NCBI GenBank assembly: GCA_030770545.1
Contig: CM061090.1
Span: 17,642,501 to 17,706,500, forward strand
Source of the DNA: Macropodus opercularis
Lineage: Eukaryota; Chordata; Actinopteri; Anabantiformes; Osphronemidae
Length of the DNA: 64,000 nt
Direction: 5' to 3'
Shown: positions 47,555 to 58,927 of the stretch, piece after piece
Layout: the number at the start of each line of letters is the position of its first letter
Position numbering within the stretch: the stretch's first letter is position 1
The notes under the pieces: generated by a model
Told to the model about the DNA's origin: nothing
Databases searched by the model: none
What the model saw: only the letters and a program-made list of their open reading frames with translations
Translations under genes and position numbers: made by a program

Positions 47555-47564
47555 TGATTGACAG
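47555..47564 (+). promoter_or_regulatory. perfect PBX:MEIS composite site
   Basis: TGATTGACAG is the canonical composite PBX-MEIS/PREP decamer. A further TGACAG half lies at 47531-47536, 24 bases upstream. Their position next to a CpG-rich patch makes a regulatory role plausible. Chance occurrence of one decamer in 64 kb is also possible. Confidence 0.35.
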
Positions 47565-47569
47565 GGGAT

Positions 47570-49915
47570 CATGCGCAATGACGTGTCAGAGCGCAGTCTC
47601 ATGCACCCCCCCCCATCACCACCTGCTATATTTGGAAGCTTTTTCACTTTTACAACCCTGCCTCTTTGTTTAAGAGTGTTCCTCAGACTTCTCACTGACA
47701 AGTGGTGCACATATAACCAATTACCTGTGATTTGCAGTCATACTTTGCTGCCCTGTAAAAAATAAATGAATAAATAAATGGAAAGCCTCTAAAAAGCAAG
47801 ATAATGAAGCGAAAAGTTTGTGTAGCCTCTTGTATTTTGGAGCGAGCAGTAAGCCAAGGAGAAGCAATCGCAAATTAGGGTAAAGACAGCTCACACAGCA
47901 GGAGAGATGTGCCTTCCCTGCCTAGTGTCGAGTGACAGAGGGCTAAGTGAGCATGACCAGCGAGGGGAGGTAATAACATTACGGTCTGCCAGTCATGAGG
48001 CAGGGCAAGAGATAGGCTACTGTTGCATTTCAAAAAAGAACTAAATGGGGAAGCGCACAGGGCAGGGAAAGTGTGACACGGTGGCACTTAGAATTGAACA
48101 GCCAGGAACACCTGACTTGGCTCAGTAGGACACTGGCTTTCGCTGCTGTGGAGTTATGATAATGGCTGTGTCTTAAGAGCAACACAAAGATGGAGGGTGG
48201 GGAGAGGGGAGGCTTTTAGGCTGTGATTAAAGCTGGATTTAGCATCTCCTCACTAATGTCATCCTGAGGTTACAGAGATTCGCTGATGCAGAGCTTGTTA
48301 GGAACGATTCGTCCTAACAAACATATGATACAGTGATGGCCCGGCACCATCAAATACGCTACGGCAGGCAAACACACACATCCTGTTTCCCCCATGCACA
48401 ACAAAAAGAAACAGGGTTGAGATACACCTCACGCCCCCCCTTCCCCGTGTTTTGAAGAAATGAGGATGGATTTGAATCATTTGCTGTCAGGCGGTGAATT
48501 TCTTGCAAAGCTTTCAAGGATTAGTCCCAGGTAAGAATGTCCCCTGCCATCCTTTACCCAGCAGCCCTCTCCCATTTTATAAACTGGCAGCATTCTGCAA
48601 TTTTCCTTTCGTCTTCCCTCTTTGAGTGATACTCCCAAACCTGCTCGCCGGGCCCCCGCATCAATCACTGTTGGACGGGATTTGAGCAAAAGCTCAAAGC
48701 AGTAAGCAGGGAAGACAGGTCTGCTTGCTCACAGTTGCACAAGCTCCTTCACGGTGACCTCGAGAGCCGCTGCCTGCGTTGCCAGTTGCTGTAGATAACT
48801 GCCTTTCTGCAAAATCTTTCCTTCTGTCATTAATTACTGCTTAACATGGGCTGCACTGTGTTGACAACACACCTACTTTTCTTCTGCCTGCTCCATCTCC
48901 CCGGAGAGAACCCAGAGTAAGCTGTAATTATAGTTTATATACTCCATCCAGGTGACATAATCGGGGCATAGCTGAGATGGCAAAGTGCTGTCATAACTTC
49001 TGCTAATAAATTTGTGGCTGTTTTTTTTTTTTCCTTTCCTATTGCGTCGCATATTTCTGAGTTCTGTGTTGGTTGCGATGTTCCAGCCAGGATTATAGCC
49101 ATTATATTATGGAATATATATCGTCTTACAAGGGCGGAAACAAGGTGACAGTGACAGAAGGGAACGTCTTTGAGAAATGAAATGAAAAGGTGAAAGTGAC
49201 ACACGTGTGGAAGCGTGGCGGCTATATTATCCCCGTTTTTATTTACTGCGAGAACACCTTGGTTGTGGCCCAAGGCTCGGCAAGTTGAGCAGCCGACTCC
49301 CAGGGGCCGTTTTATAATGAGGATGCGCTGTCAGATAATTAGATACACCTGGCGCAGGCGTTTTCAAGAAATTTTGATTCATCCCAAAATAAAATGTCTG
49401 CGCCTGCCAACATGAAAGGAGGGAAATAAAATAAATAAAAAATAAAAAATCCCGCTGTCACATCGTCTCTCCTCTCCTGGTGGCAATGTTTTATTTATTT
49501 ACCCGCATCTTAATGCTCTTGGATGAGGCCGAGCTTCATTTTGTGCTAGCTTTTTCGCGTTAGCTGCCAAAGTTTCGCGTCTCTCGCACAGCGGGCCCCG
49601 CTCGCTCGTAAGGGTGCCAGAGTCCCTTTGCGGACGTCTCTGAGAGTGGATGTTCTGACGAGGCTAAATTTGCAGACACTCTTGGCGGCGTGGCACGAGA
49701 TCCCATCGCCTTCCTGATGCTGCAACGGTCGCAGCGACAACACAGATTGCTGCTCGTGTGTGTGTGTGTGCGTCACACAGCCTCAAATGGGGCCCGTCAG
49801 CTACATAACACGTACGTAGACATGTGCGAAACAAACGCTCCCTGCAATCTTATATATTCTTCTCTTTCCTCGTCTGCTGATTAGAAAGAGCGGCGAAAGA
49901 TGAAACCCTCCCACC
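47570..49915. other. non-coding stretch with CNE-like parts
   Basis: No gene is recognised. A 9-bp hairpin lies at 48295-48320, a 12-nt T-run at 49021-49032, and a GT repeat at 49756-49770. The sections at 48810-48850 and 48940-49420 are repeat-poor with TAAT cores (CATTAATTACTGC, CTAATAAATTTG, GATAATTAGATAC) and may be conserved. Confidence 0.5.
48295..48320. repeat. 9-bp hairpin
   Basis: TTGTTAGGA and TCCTAACAA are perfect complements around an 8-nt loop that is itself partly self-complementary (ACG...CGT). Confidence 0.6.
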
Positions 49916-49924
49916 TGCACCGTT

Positions 49925-50225
49925 TGTTTATCAGGCTCCAGTCATAAATCAGAGACTCTTTACGCTGTTAAACAAAAAACTTTTGGCTTCTGTGGGAGAC
50001 ATGGAGGCCATTAAAAGTGATGTATGCGATACAGTTGCGAGGTGAACTATTGCTCGCTGCTTATCATATACAATTAAGAGATGCTTTTCTTTTGCTCCTT
50101 TTACTCTCACAGTTGAGATGTAGTTTCTGTCGCCAGAGAGCTGATTGATTCGGTAATAGCTCCACAAAAGTACGTAATTAGCCTGGTTGCATGGTTTACA
50201 TATCAATTCATTTGCTCTAATACCC
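49925..50225. promoter_or_regulatory. CNE-like block
   Basis: This repeat-free block contains GTCATAAATCAG, GGCCATTAAAAG, CAATTAAGAG, GCTGATTGATTCGG and GTACGTAATTAGCC (TAATTAG at 50175-50181). The dense HOX, CDX and homeodomain-type cores, with no coding potential, make it one of the better enhancer candidates, pending alignment. Confidence 0.35.
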
Positions 50226-50229
50226 AGTG

Positions 50230-50465
50230 TCTGTCATGTCGTACATCAAATATGTAACATTTGAATAAATGTCTTAAAATGAGACAAACCAGTGAAGGAT
50301 AAAACATGACCACATTGAGAAGAGAATGTTGGGATGGAAATAATGTTATCGTCATAAAGCACCAGAAATGTCACATGCGTGCGGTACTGCGCGCGTCTGA
50401 CAGCTCCAGTAATATGACGCTGCCTCGAACATGGCGCTTGATCTGGAGTGTCTTGTCTCGCTGTG
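50230..50465. other. non-coding stretch
   Basis: Nothing specific is seen. It is overlapped by the window's longest open frame (50246-50785, minus, 179 codons), which shows no known domain and no splice support. Confidence 0.5.
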
Positions 50466-50469
50466 TGCC

Positions 50470-50665
50470 GACAAGGTTTCCTGTCCTGCCTCGCATCATT
50501 GATAATGCACAGGAGACAACTCAGCTGTGAGCTGCTGTAGTGTGATAATATCCCATGATTAGCGATTGAGCGGTTTATGCTGGCGCCAGCTTCTAATGCT
50601 GTGGACCATTCGAAGCAATACTTCAGGGAAAATGCAATATTTATTGACCTACTGTATAGATAGTA
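50470..50665. promoter_or_regulatory. CNE-like block with 12-bp palindrome
   Basis: The block includes CATCATTGATAATGCACAGG, CCCATGATTAGCGATTGAGC, and the perfect 12-bp palindrome GCTGGCGCCAGC at 50579-50590. It is repeat-free and probably regulatory if conserved. Confidence 0.3.
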
Positions 50666-50669
50666 CGCT

Positions 50670-51220
50670 GCCGTGACGTCGGATGTGGAGTCTTTCTGCG
50701 CACTAGTCCTGCTGAGTGCGTCGTGCTGTACATTTGCATGGGTGATAACCGGTGTATCATCTGCCGAGACAAAACGCCTACCCATAAGGCCGTGCTCTGT
50801 TCGGCCCTATTATTTCTACTCTTACAGTAGCAGGAGTTCTAACCCAAGCTCAGCCACGCATGATTTGAAATTCATCCCGGCAGTGAAGGCTGTGGTTGAC
50901 GTTTCCTACCCTCCGCTTGGCTGTGTTGTTGTTGCCTAAAGAAAACCTGCGTCCATCTGCCTTTGATGTGACAGGAACTCACAAACTGATGGATACTGAC
51001 TAAAGGAAAAGGTAGTAGAAGAATGAAATGGATGTGCTGCCCTGAGTCCGACTCTCTGCCTGAACTAATAACTGTACAGCAGGGGCTGGTCACAAAAAAA
51101 CACGAGCATTTGTACAGCAACCAACCACAATCTAAACACAGAGCAGTAGCAGTTCAATAAAATGCACACATCTCCCTTTTTGCTTCCCTTTTACTGTAAA
51201 TATCACTAACTTCATTGTGT
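50670..51220. other. non-coding stretch
   Basis: No gene is recognised. Sequence upstream of 51226 becomes pyrimidine-rich with a branch-point-like CACTAAC at 51204-51210, which matters for the exon candidate that follows. Confidence 0.5.
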
Positions 51221-51225
51221 TATAG

Positions 51226-51536
51226 GTGCTAGCTCAGATAATGACTCGGGACGCTTTCTAAAGAGCAAATGCCATCGTGATCTTACATCTGACCTTTTCG
51301 TCAGCCACATGTACAAGCACGACGGTGTGGACATTTTATCTCCCACCCAGGCTTTAGCCGGCTGTGGCATTCCGCCGGTATCTGGCGCCCTGAAAGATTT
51401 CAGAGGGCACCGGCATGTGGCATATTGGCAGCACAGTCTACTGGGATACGGAGGCAAAAAGGAGAAAACAGAAAGGAAGAACGCAGGCGAGCCGGAGCCA
51501 GGGTACTCTGCACAGTTCGATGCTGCCTCTAACTGA
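51226..51536 (+). CDS. possible exon, unidentified (or CNE)
   Basis: A pyrimidine-rich tract with CACTAAC leads to an acceptor GTTATAG (AG at 51224-51225). From 51228 a single frame is open for 102 codons to TGA at 51534-51536, starting ASSDNDSGRFLKSKCHRDL and continuing SDLFVSHMYKHDGVDI. Codon choice is protein-like and the C-terminal part is charged (GGKKEKTERKNAGEPEPG). No family is recognised and no clear donor is seen before the stop. The minus strand is open even longer, so a non-coding conserved element is an equal alternative. Confidence 0.2.
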
Positions 51537-51539
51537 CAC

Positions 51540-54500
51540 GAACAAGAGAAATCAATTAGACCTACTCGGTTGCTATCCAAGGAACTTCCACTATGGGAGA
51601 GAGTAGAGGGAATCAATGTATTCTGAGAGAGGACAAAAAAAAGAAGAAGAAACAAATAGAAAGTAGCAGAAGAGGAAAGTGAACTCAAGTGGCAGTTTGT
51701 TGCAGTGTGTGTCCGATCAGCCGCCTCTGACCTCAAGATAACATTCGTTCTCTGTTTTCATTCAAGACGTGCTTAAGATTCCAGACACTCTCCCGCCTCT
51801 TCTTTCGCAATGATGCAAAGCTTTCTCTCTCACCGTCTTTTCAGGTCACTAATGAGAAAAAGGAAAGGCTGGCAAAAAAAAAAAAAAAAAACAACTCCCT
51901 ACGAGAATGTCTCCATAAGTCCTCAGCTTAGTTTTACTGGCAGATGCTACAACCTTCTTAGTCCCAGAAACCTTAGCTTCACACTATTATGTGTTTATAT
52001 TCGTACCTTAGAGCCATTCCAGCAGCCACTTGGAGGTCACTGTGAACAACATTTGATTTCCACACCGTGATGGCCACAGCGGTTTTGTTTTGCTGGAAAG
52101 GAAGAAAATAAAAAAAACAAGTGTGACTGTTCGGGTATTACAAAGCTTACAAAGTTGTATCTAAACCAAGCTGAACACTGTTGCGTTTCACAAAAATAAA
52201 ACCTCTCCCTCTAGTTTAAAAAAAGATTCCTCATATCAAATATGAAATAGTCCAGCTATTGTTGTAGATTAGTGAGGCTAGAATCCACAGCATATCATTT
52301 ATTAATAGTGTTTTATAGGCAGAAGTAGGACGGTCTTGTTGTAATTTAAAAATTTATGGAGCGCTAGAGTAAATGTAGACATCCTCTGAATCGTACATCC
52401 AAACAGCACTAACCAGACGTGTGCTTGTGAAATTTCCAAAGGTCACGAGAAAATGATTTTCTCATAACTGGTGGGGCTGATTGAAAAAGACGATGCTTTA
52501 TGCATGTGTTATCGAAAGGAACCCAGCTCTGTACTGTAAATAGCGAGGTTCGGAGTGGATTTCACTGGACCCACAGGCCTCATCATCTTTGGTCAGACTG
52601 AAGCGAGACACTTTGATCCAGCTCTGTCATGAGCCTTCGAATCGCCACCCTAGACATTATCCGCTCTTATGCGCCTGGGCGACAGGGTGTTGGGTGTCAC
52701 TGCACCCGAGGAACCCGTAAAGTCCCCTAGACTCCGTTACTCTGGGCGATTCTTCCCTGATGAAGGTCCAGCGCTTCATGACAGGGGAGTTGTTTTTGCA
52801 CAGAGGAAATTCGCTGCAGCAGAATTTGTGATCACCAAAAATCTGGAGGTTAAGCGTTAAGAGACAGGAATCTGTGTGCAGCTAATCCACTGTGGTGGGA
52901 GGTGACGCGATAGTGGCTCAAACGCGAAGAACGATTCAAAAGTGGAAAACAAACAGATGATCAATGGAAATTTTAACAGCATGGACCCCGACTGTCGGGT
53001 TTTATCTATAATCCTGTGTGTACAGTTAGCTCACTCCCCTGACAGAGCACACATGTAAACACAGCAAACCGCCCCCCCCCCGCCCAAACTCAACTCCCAC
53101 TCAGCCCTGCTGTAGGTTTGGCTGTGGGTGCTCAGCAGATCCCTTGGCATCATGAGAGAATAACAATGAGGGTTTTGGGAGGGATCAGCTCCTCAGCGCA
53201 GAGCCATACTGGGTAGGGTTTACGTAAGACCTTGGCTTCTCCAGCGTTGTGCGAGTTCAAGAAGACAAACAAACGGTACCAAGGCCGGTACCGTCACGCC
53301 ATCGGCTGGGATTTCGTCCCTTCATGCCCCCCCCCGCGTCTCCCTTCATATCCAAGCCTGGCTATGTGTTGTGGCTCGTGATAAGCAGGTCTCATGTGCA
53401 TTGGTGTAAGTTGATGTGTGTTTTCACACTATTTGTTGGCTGTGCAGCGCCATCTCCCGCCTTGAAGCCCCCCCCCCCACCCCTCCTTCCTTATCCTCCT
53501 CTTCCTCCCTTTGTTTCCCCCTTCAAATATTCCAATGAAAGGAGACTGGGGTCTGTCAAAATCCATCCTTTCTTCTGTTTGGCTTGTCAACTTTTCTCTT
53601 CTTGCTATTTTTAAGGTGGGATGCCGTAGAAATTCACTCAGCCCTGACATCCCAGAGGTTCCAAAATGTCAAAACAGGCAGTGTTGTCTTTAAAGGTGAT
53701 GTGTGCGATTTCACATCAAAATTTGATGATGATGCAAGGCAAAAAAAAAAAAAAGTATTTACAGCTGAGATCTGATTATGTAACTTTCATATCCCTCTCC
53801 TGCATTTAGTTCGACATTTATTCAATGAAGTGCAAAAACAAACAAACCCTAAAAACCAAAACAACAACAAAAAAAAACCAACCCCATCATGACAGCAATC
53901 AGCTCATGTCTTCCACTCAAAACTGCCAATCCAGCTCAGGTCTAGGTTCATCGCACATCATTTCAACATAATTTGCTACCGGCTAGTGATAAGATGAAAC
54001 CCACTCCCTTGGTGCTCGGTGTATTTTTAGAAGTAAAAGTGTCAGGCACGTCGCGTTGTGCGCTGTTTAAATTTCACAGCAGAAGGCATTCGAGTCTGCT
54101 GTTTTAATCAGCTACATCTGGACTTAATTGGTTGGAGGGTGTAAAAAAAAAAAAAAAGGAGGCGAGGATACGTAAATAAATAATACCCGGTGTCGTGCGT
54201 CTACTCAAACGCCTAACTCGAGTATGAAGACAACCCAGATGATAAAAGACACAAAGAAGAAATAAAGGGCAGTTTCTCAATCATTCTTTCCCCCGACACT
54301 TCCAGGAAGACATATTACATACTGTCTTCTGACACGCTAGTCCGGAGCGTGGTCTCCCTCTATTCCTGCACGGCACAGAAATACACCACGGATAACATTA
54401 GGATCCACTGAGCTGCGAGTGAGGTGAAAATCGATGTAAGGTTAAAATTAAATTTGTGCCAAAGAGCCTTTAGGCAAAGTGCAATTTGAAAACACATCTT

Positions 54501-54605
54501 TTATTTTCCCCCCGGCGTCTGACAGGGGCAGGGCAGGAGATGGACGGTGAATCTAACCATCATGGAAAAAGGCAGAGGTATGCTATGAGGGAAAGGGAAA
54601 CACCC
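51540..54605. other. non-coding stretch
   Basis: No gene is recognised. A-runs lie at 51874-51891, 53740-53754 and 54143-54157; C-runs at 53072-53081 and 53468-53478. The dyad GAGAAAAT/ATTTTCTC with a 1-nt centre lies at 52447-52463. The 63-codon frame at 52669-52860 reads plausibly but has an in-frame stop just upstream and no splice sites I trust. Confidence 0.55.
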
Positions 54606-54609
54606 TCAA

Positions 54610-55235
54610 CTCAGGCCTAATGTGTCTCCCCCTTGATTGTCTAATTCAGTTAGGGGCCACGCATCCCTTATCGGATCATATCAAAGGTCAGAGGCGTCCT
54701 GTAGACAAATCAATCTTGCAGTCTGAGGAGGCACAGTGGAAGCAGGGATTGAGGGAGAGCCGATCCATCTAGTGGGCCCAGAATGAAGGTGGGTGAGGAG
54801 ACAAAAGCGGGAGGAAGGGGTGGGGGCAAGAAAAATTATGGCATCTGCTGCTCAGAGAGAAGTAGGCGAGAAAGGTGAGATTGAACTGTTGACTTGGGGA
54901 ATGCGATATGCTCAGAGAGAAAAAGAGTTTACATTATTGCCTGTGAGATAAGTGCCAGTCTTTGGCAGGACCTGAAATATTACACCTATCTGACTAGTGG
55001 GCTTCTAACTGATATTTCCAACTAGGTTCGGCTGAATGACCTTTCGTGGCCAAAAAAAACCCCAACACAATATGAGTTTTAAGGCTGAGGAGTGATTGGC
55101 AGCTTCTGCTTCCTATAATTCATCTGGGATAATAGGTGTGCAGGCAATCATGGCTGAGTGTCTTTTTACACATCGCCTGTCTCGCCTCGTTCAGTAGCAA
55201 TTAGATTTAGATTTCAAATAAGTTGTGGACTGTAA
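54610..55235. promoter_or_regulatory. CNE-like stretch
   Basis: This long repeat-poor stretch contains TTGATTGTCTAATTCAGTTAG, ACAAATCAATCTTGC, CTATAATTCATCTGG, GGGATAATAGG and GCAATTAGATTTAG. The 13-mer TGCTCAGAGAGAA occurs twice, 60 bases apart (54849-54861 and 54909-54921). It has no coding potential and is enhancer-like in texture. Confidence 0.3.
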
Positions 55236-55735
55236 AACCAAATAACAATTCCTAATACAAAGCTCACTTGATGACAATAACAGATACATCATTAAAAATA
55301 ACCTAATAAATATTTTTTTGCCATATGGTCATTTAGGCCGAAGGACATGTTGAAACGAAGACATGGTCTGAAACAAAGGTTTATTGGCTTGTCTGTGTAA
55401 TTCATGACTATTGTTATAGCTCATTAACTAGCACTACTTGGGTTCTGAAGTATTTTAGTCATTGAAAGTTATTGTTCAAATAAAAGTCAATTTATTTGCA
55501 GTACACAATAAAGCAAGGATTTGTATTTTAGGACGTATTGGGTGAAGAGACGTTTGTAATATTTCAGGAACAAAAAGTTGATGATGGCAATAAGCATGAG
55601 CTAAAACTCTCGTCGCAACATGTGGCACCTGAAGCCTCTTGGAAGCCCATTAATAGTGTATTAAACGGGTTTCATGGTAGGGGAACCACTATTTATCACT
55701 CCTCCCCATTCTCGTCACACCGAGTAGCTGAATAT
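55236..55735. other. non-coding stretch
   Basis: AT-rich sequence with no gene recognised. The small plus-strand frame at 55538-55744 has no family signature. Confidence 0.55.
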
Positions 55736-55739
55736 TTTA

Positions 55740-56010
55740 ACTAAAACTCATAGATATTCATAATTAAGCCAACCATGCATGGATACGCTACTGGTGGGCA
55801 GCGGTCCCGGGCAAAGTTTGAACGCGAAGATAAATCATCCACAGTTTAATGCCAACACGATGTTTAATTTCGTCCCTCTTTAGTGCGTAATTAGTTCAAT
55901 TAGCCTCCATCGCGCAGGAAGAAGCGCATGCGGAATGGACCCAGGTTGCGCTCCCGTCTGCCCGCATTAGAAGGTGATGTAAGATTAAACTCGCTGTGTA
56001 GTAATTCACC
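55740..56010. promoter_or_regulatory. CNE-like block with three TAATTA-type sites
   Basis: The homeodomain cores are TAATTAA (55761-55767), TAATTAG (55888-55894) and CAATTAG (55897-55903), the last two 9 bases apart centre to centre. GAAGATAAATCATCC and CCATGCATGG add further structure. It is repeat-free and a good enhancer candidate, not verified by alignment. Confidence 0.35.
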
Positions 56011-57645
56011 GGGGCCCTCCCTCTAGACACTGTACCGATGGCTCAGTGTGGGATAATGTTTGCTCAAGCAACGCTGAATGAGAGTCGGTGCTCCAGTGAC
56101 ACCATTACTCTAAGCTCGTTGCCTAGTCAGGTTGGGTGGGTCCAAGCGCAGAGGCAGGCGCCAAAAGAGAGCACCTCTCGAGACAGATTACACGTCTGTG
56201 GACAAGCGAATGGGCTTACACTTCACCCTAGCCTGAGACAAGCAGGTTATTATCTTGTGTGTGTGTGTGTGCGTGTGTTTTTTCCTAACGCTCTTGCCAG
56301 TCATGTAACGCATCCGGGACGAGACGCTCGCCTGGCAGCCTGAGCAGGTGGACGACACGGCTGCTTAGACGTTTTCTCTAATTGCAGGCAGTCGGTGAAA
56401 CTTGTCTGAAAAGGAGATGATGGCACAAGCCTGCAGAGGAAGTCAAAGCAGCCTAGGCCTGAGCCAAAGTGTTCTAAAAGGATTACACCAGTGTGTCATT
56501 GTGATTACACGCTCCTCGCTGGGACCGTGACAAGATGAATTGTATTTCATGGCTTTACACCAGATCTTTTGCTTTCTTTTCTCCTCCGACTTGAATGTAT
56601 TTTCTTCTCCCTTCCATGTAGCGTAGTCTGAATACGAGATTGTTTTCGCCTTTGAACTACGTCACAAACAGCTAATCTGCCAGCTCTCCTTGAGTGGACA
56701 GTCTACAAATCCATGGTGTTTTCTTTTGCATGGCTAAAGCATTAGATCACACCTGGTTTCACACGCATGGTGTCCAGAATCTCAGACATACAATATATAT
56801 AAATACACCTAAAGATCAACCAACACGAACTTATATAACATTTACATGTAACATGTAACCTCATTGATAAAAATGATAATAACTCAGGACTGTCCTACAA
56901 CTTCATCTCAACAGAAAACCATTAGCTTTGCCTGTGTGTGTGTGTGTGTGTGTGGCGAGGCAGAGCAGGTTATAAAAGCTTCAGAGTCACAGAGAGGTTA
57001 TATCTCAAAGGACTCCATTAAGTGGCATGGGGTTAAACACTAGGCATCTCCATCAGGACCCAGAGGAACATATCTTTTGGGTCCTAGCACCTACATTATA
57101 CAGTACATTACTGTATTTTTACCACTGAACACGTGTCCATCTTTGGCAAGAAAGTTAAAGCCAGCTGTTTGAATAGCAGAGCTCCCTACAGTTTCTACCT
57201 CTATAAAAGCAACAGCTTCTTGAGGAACCGTTTCCAGTGAGGTGCACGACCATCAGTAGCTGCACTGATGGGACCTAATTAATATTTCTCTCTTTCTACT
57301 AAAGTCACGTGAAGCTCCTGTCGTAATTTTACTTAAAACGTTCTGCAATTCAGCTCATATCTTGACGAAATAGATGGAATTTGGTTTTTTACTGTCTCTC
57401 GTATTGGATTGGCTAGCCTGCTTTGGAGTTGTTGTCATAGTGATACAAATGTAAGATGGTCGTATCACCGCTTTGCTTCGCCGGCTGTATCTCTGTACCC
57501 TGGCCTCTTAGTCCTTAGTCCTCCCTACTGTATGTGCTTGTTCTGGGCGTCCATCAGCGAACACACTACCCCTCAAACTAATCACAGCGCTAGCCTCTAG
57601 GAAATTTGATCAGTCTTAACAATGACCATTGTGCACTTCCATTGA
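56011..57645. other. non-coding stretch
   Basis: No gene is recognised. GT microsatellites lie at 56256-56278 and 56933-56954. The plus-strand frame 56038-56343 ends in GT-repeat-encoded residues and is not a recognised protein. Confidence 0.6.
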
Positions 57646-57649
57646 GCAC

Positions 57650-58350
57650 CATACAAATTAGTCTCTGTGCTGGTGGCCAGTGGGACAATGTATTCTGCTG
57701 GCTTTATCACATCTTGCCCCGGCCTACTATTAATCTTGCGGACTGTATGGGATGAATTAATGCACTGAGGGATTTGTAAGGCTATGGATATGGATTACGT
57801 TGTCAAACAGTATATTTGAATTGTCTCTGGGTGTAATTCCAGTGGACAAAGATTAAATTCTGCTGATAAGAGTCTGCTGTAACAAACCGCATTATTACAG
57901 CCCTTGTCGCTCTGTTGTGCGAGGCAATACGAAGCGCTGCTCACCATAATCCTGTTCATCCACGCGCGGTCTGCATCTCAGATTGAATTTCACAAGTACA
58001 CTCGATGAGGATCGGTTGGGAGCTGATTCCGTCTAATTTGTCCTCCGCAGACTTTCTCTTAGTTTGTTGGCTTGTGAATGAACAATTCACACACTGATGG
58101 AACATCAAGCGAACATCTCCCTCTGCTAATCAAACAGATAACCCCCAGGGGTTTAGACCGTGCCTACCCTCCGCCCTCCCTCAGTTTTTCTACTGCATTA
58201 CATCAGATCACTATATCGCAGCATAATTTCTCCCTAATGCTCCTTGCACTGTAAAATCCTCACTAGTCTTTAATCTAATCTGGAGCTAAAGTCCCCCCCC
58301 CCCTTCGTAATTGAAAATTATGTTCTTAAATGACTCATTAAGCGTTGCAC
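57650..58350. promoter_or_regulatory. CNE-like stretch
   Basis: About 700 bases carry almost no low-complexity sequence, except a C-run at 58293-58303, and many TAAT or ATTA cores: CTACTATTAATCTTG, GATGAATTAATGC, AAAGATTAAATTC, CGTCTAATTTG and GCTAATCAAACAG. A 7-bp hairpin TGTGAAT/ATTCACA lies at 58073-58091. It is the longest continuous enhancer-like stretch, with no coding potential. Confidence 0.35.
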
Positions 58351-58925
58351 ATTTTCGCCCATGCACTCAAAGCGTTTCTTCACACTTTTTTTTTTAGACT
58401 GTACCATCAGGAGGAGTTTTGTGTCGTGTTCACAGTACAGGACGTTTAAAACTGTCCTGGGCTCTGAGATTTCCAGCTCTCATAACAAACAAGGCTTGAA
58501 CCTTGAATCCAATCATTTAGTTTTTTTTTTTTTCTTTTTGTCATTTCTGTTTACCTCTTGCCCCCACGGTGCTACAGCGTGGTTTCTGGCAAGCCTGTGC
58601 GTGCGCGCTACCAGCTATAATGATTTCCAAGCCAGGGAAAATGAGAAAAATAAATTAGCATTCCACTCCAGGCTGTGCCACAATCACAGCGGAGCATCTC
58701 CACAGAGAAACAGTAACATCCACATTTAAACTTGCATATTAATAAAGTGTAATGATTAGGAATGATTCTCCAGCCGTACCCCCCCCCCCCCATCTGCTGA
58801 AACACATGACAAACAGGTGGTGTCATGACATGGGGGAGGGGGTGGGGGTGCAGATCCAACGTTAAGTTTGCTACTCGCCCTACTTAGTCAATGAATTTTT
58901 CATAGGCTGCCCCCAGAGGTTCATA
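58351..58925. other. non-coding stretch with homopolymers
   Basis: No gene is recognised. T-runs lie at 58386-58395 and 58521-58533, a 13-nt C-run at 58779-58791, and three G5 runs at 58832-58848, just after the palindrome TGTCATGACA (58821-58830). Confidence 0.6.
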
Positions 58926-58927
58926 AA

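Noticed and set aside
50246..50785. Longest open frame in the window, 179 codons, minus strand
   Set aside because: No recognisable domain, no splice context, and a repeat-free non-coding block explains the sequence better. Frames of this length are expected by chance in 64 kb over six frames.
51212..51736. 174-codon open frame, minus strand
   Set aside because: It lies antisense to the plus-strand exon candidate and is Ser/Phe-rich where the plus strand is purine-rich. No family was recognised.
52669..52860. 63-codon plus-strand ORF (RYSGRFFPDEG...)
   Set aside because: A stop lies just upstream in frame, and no convincing acceptor, start context or known domain was found.
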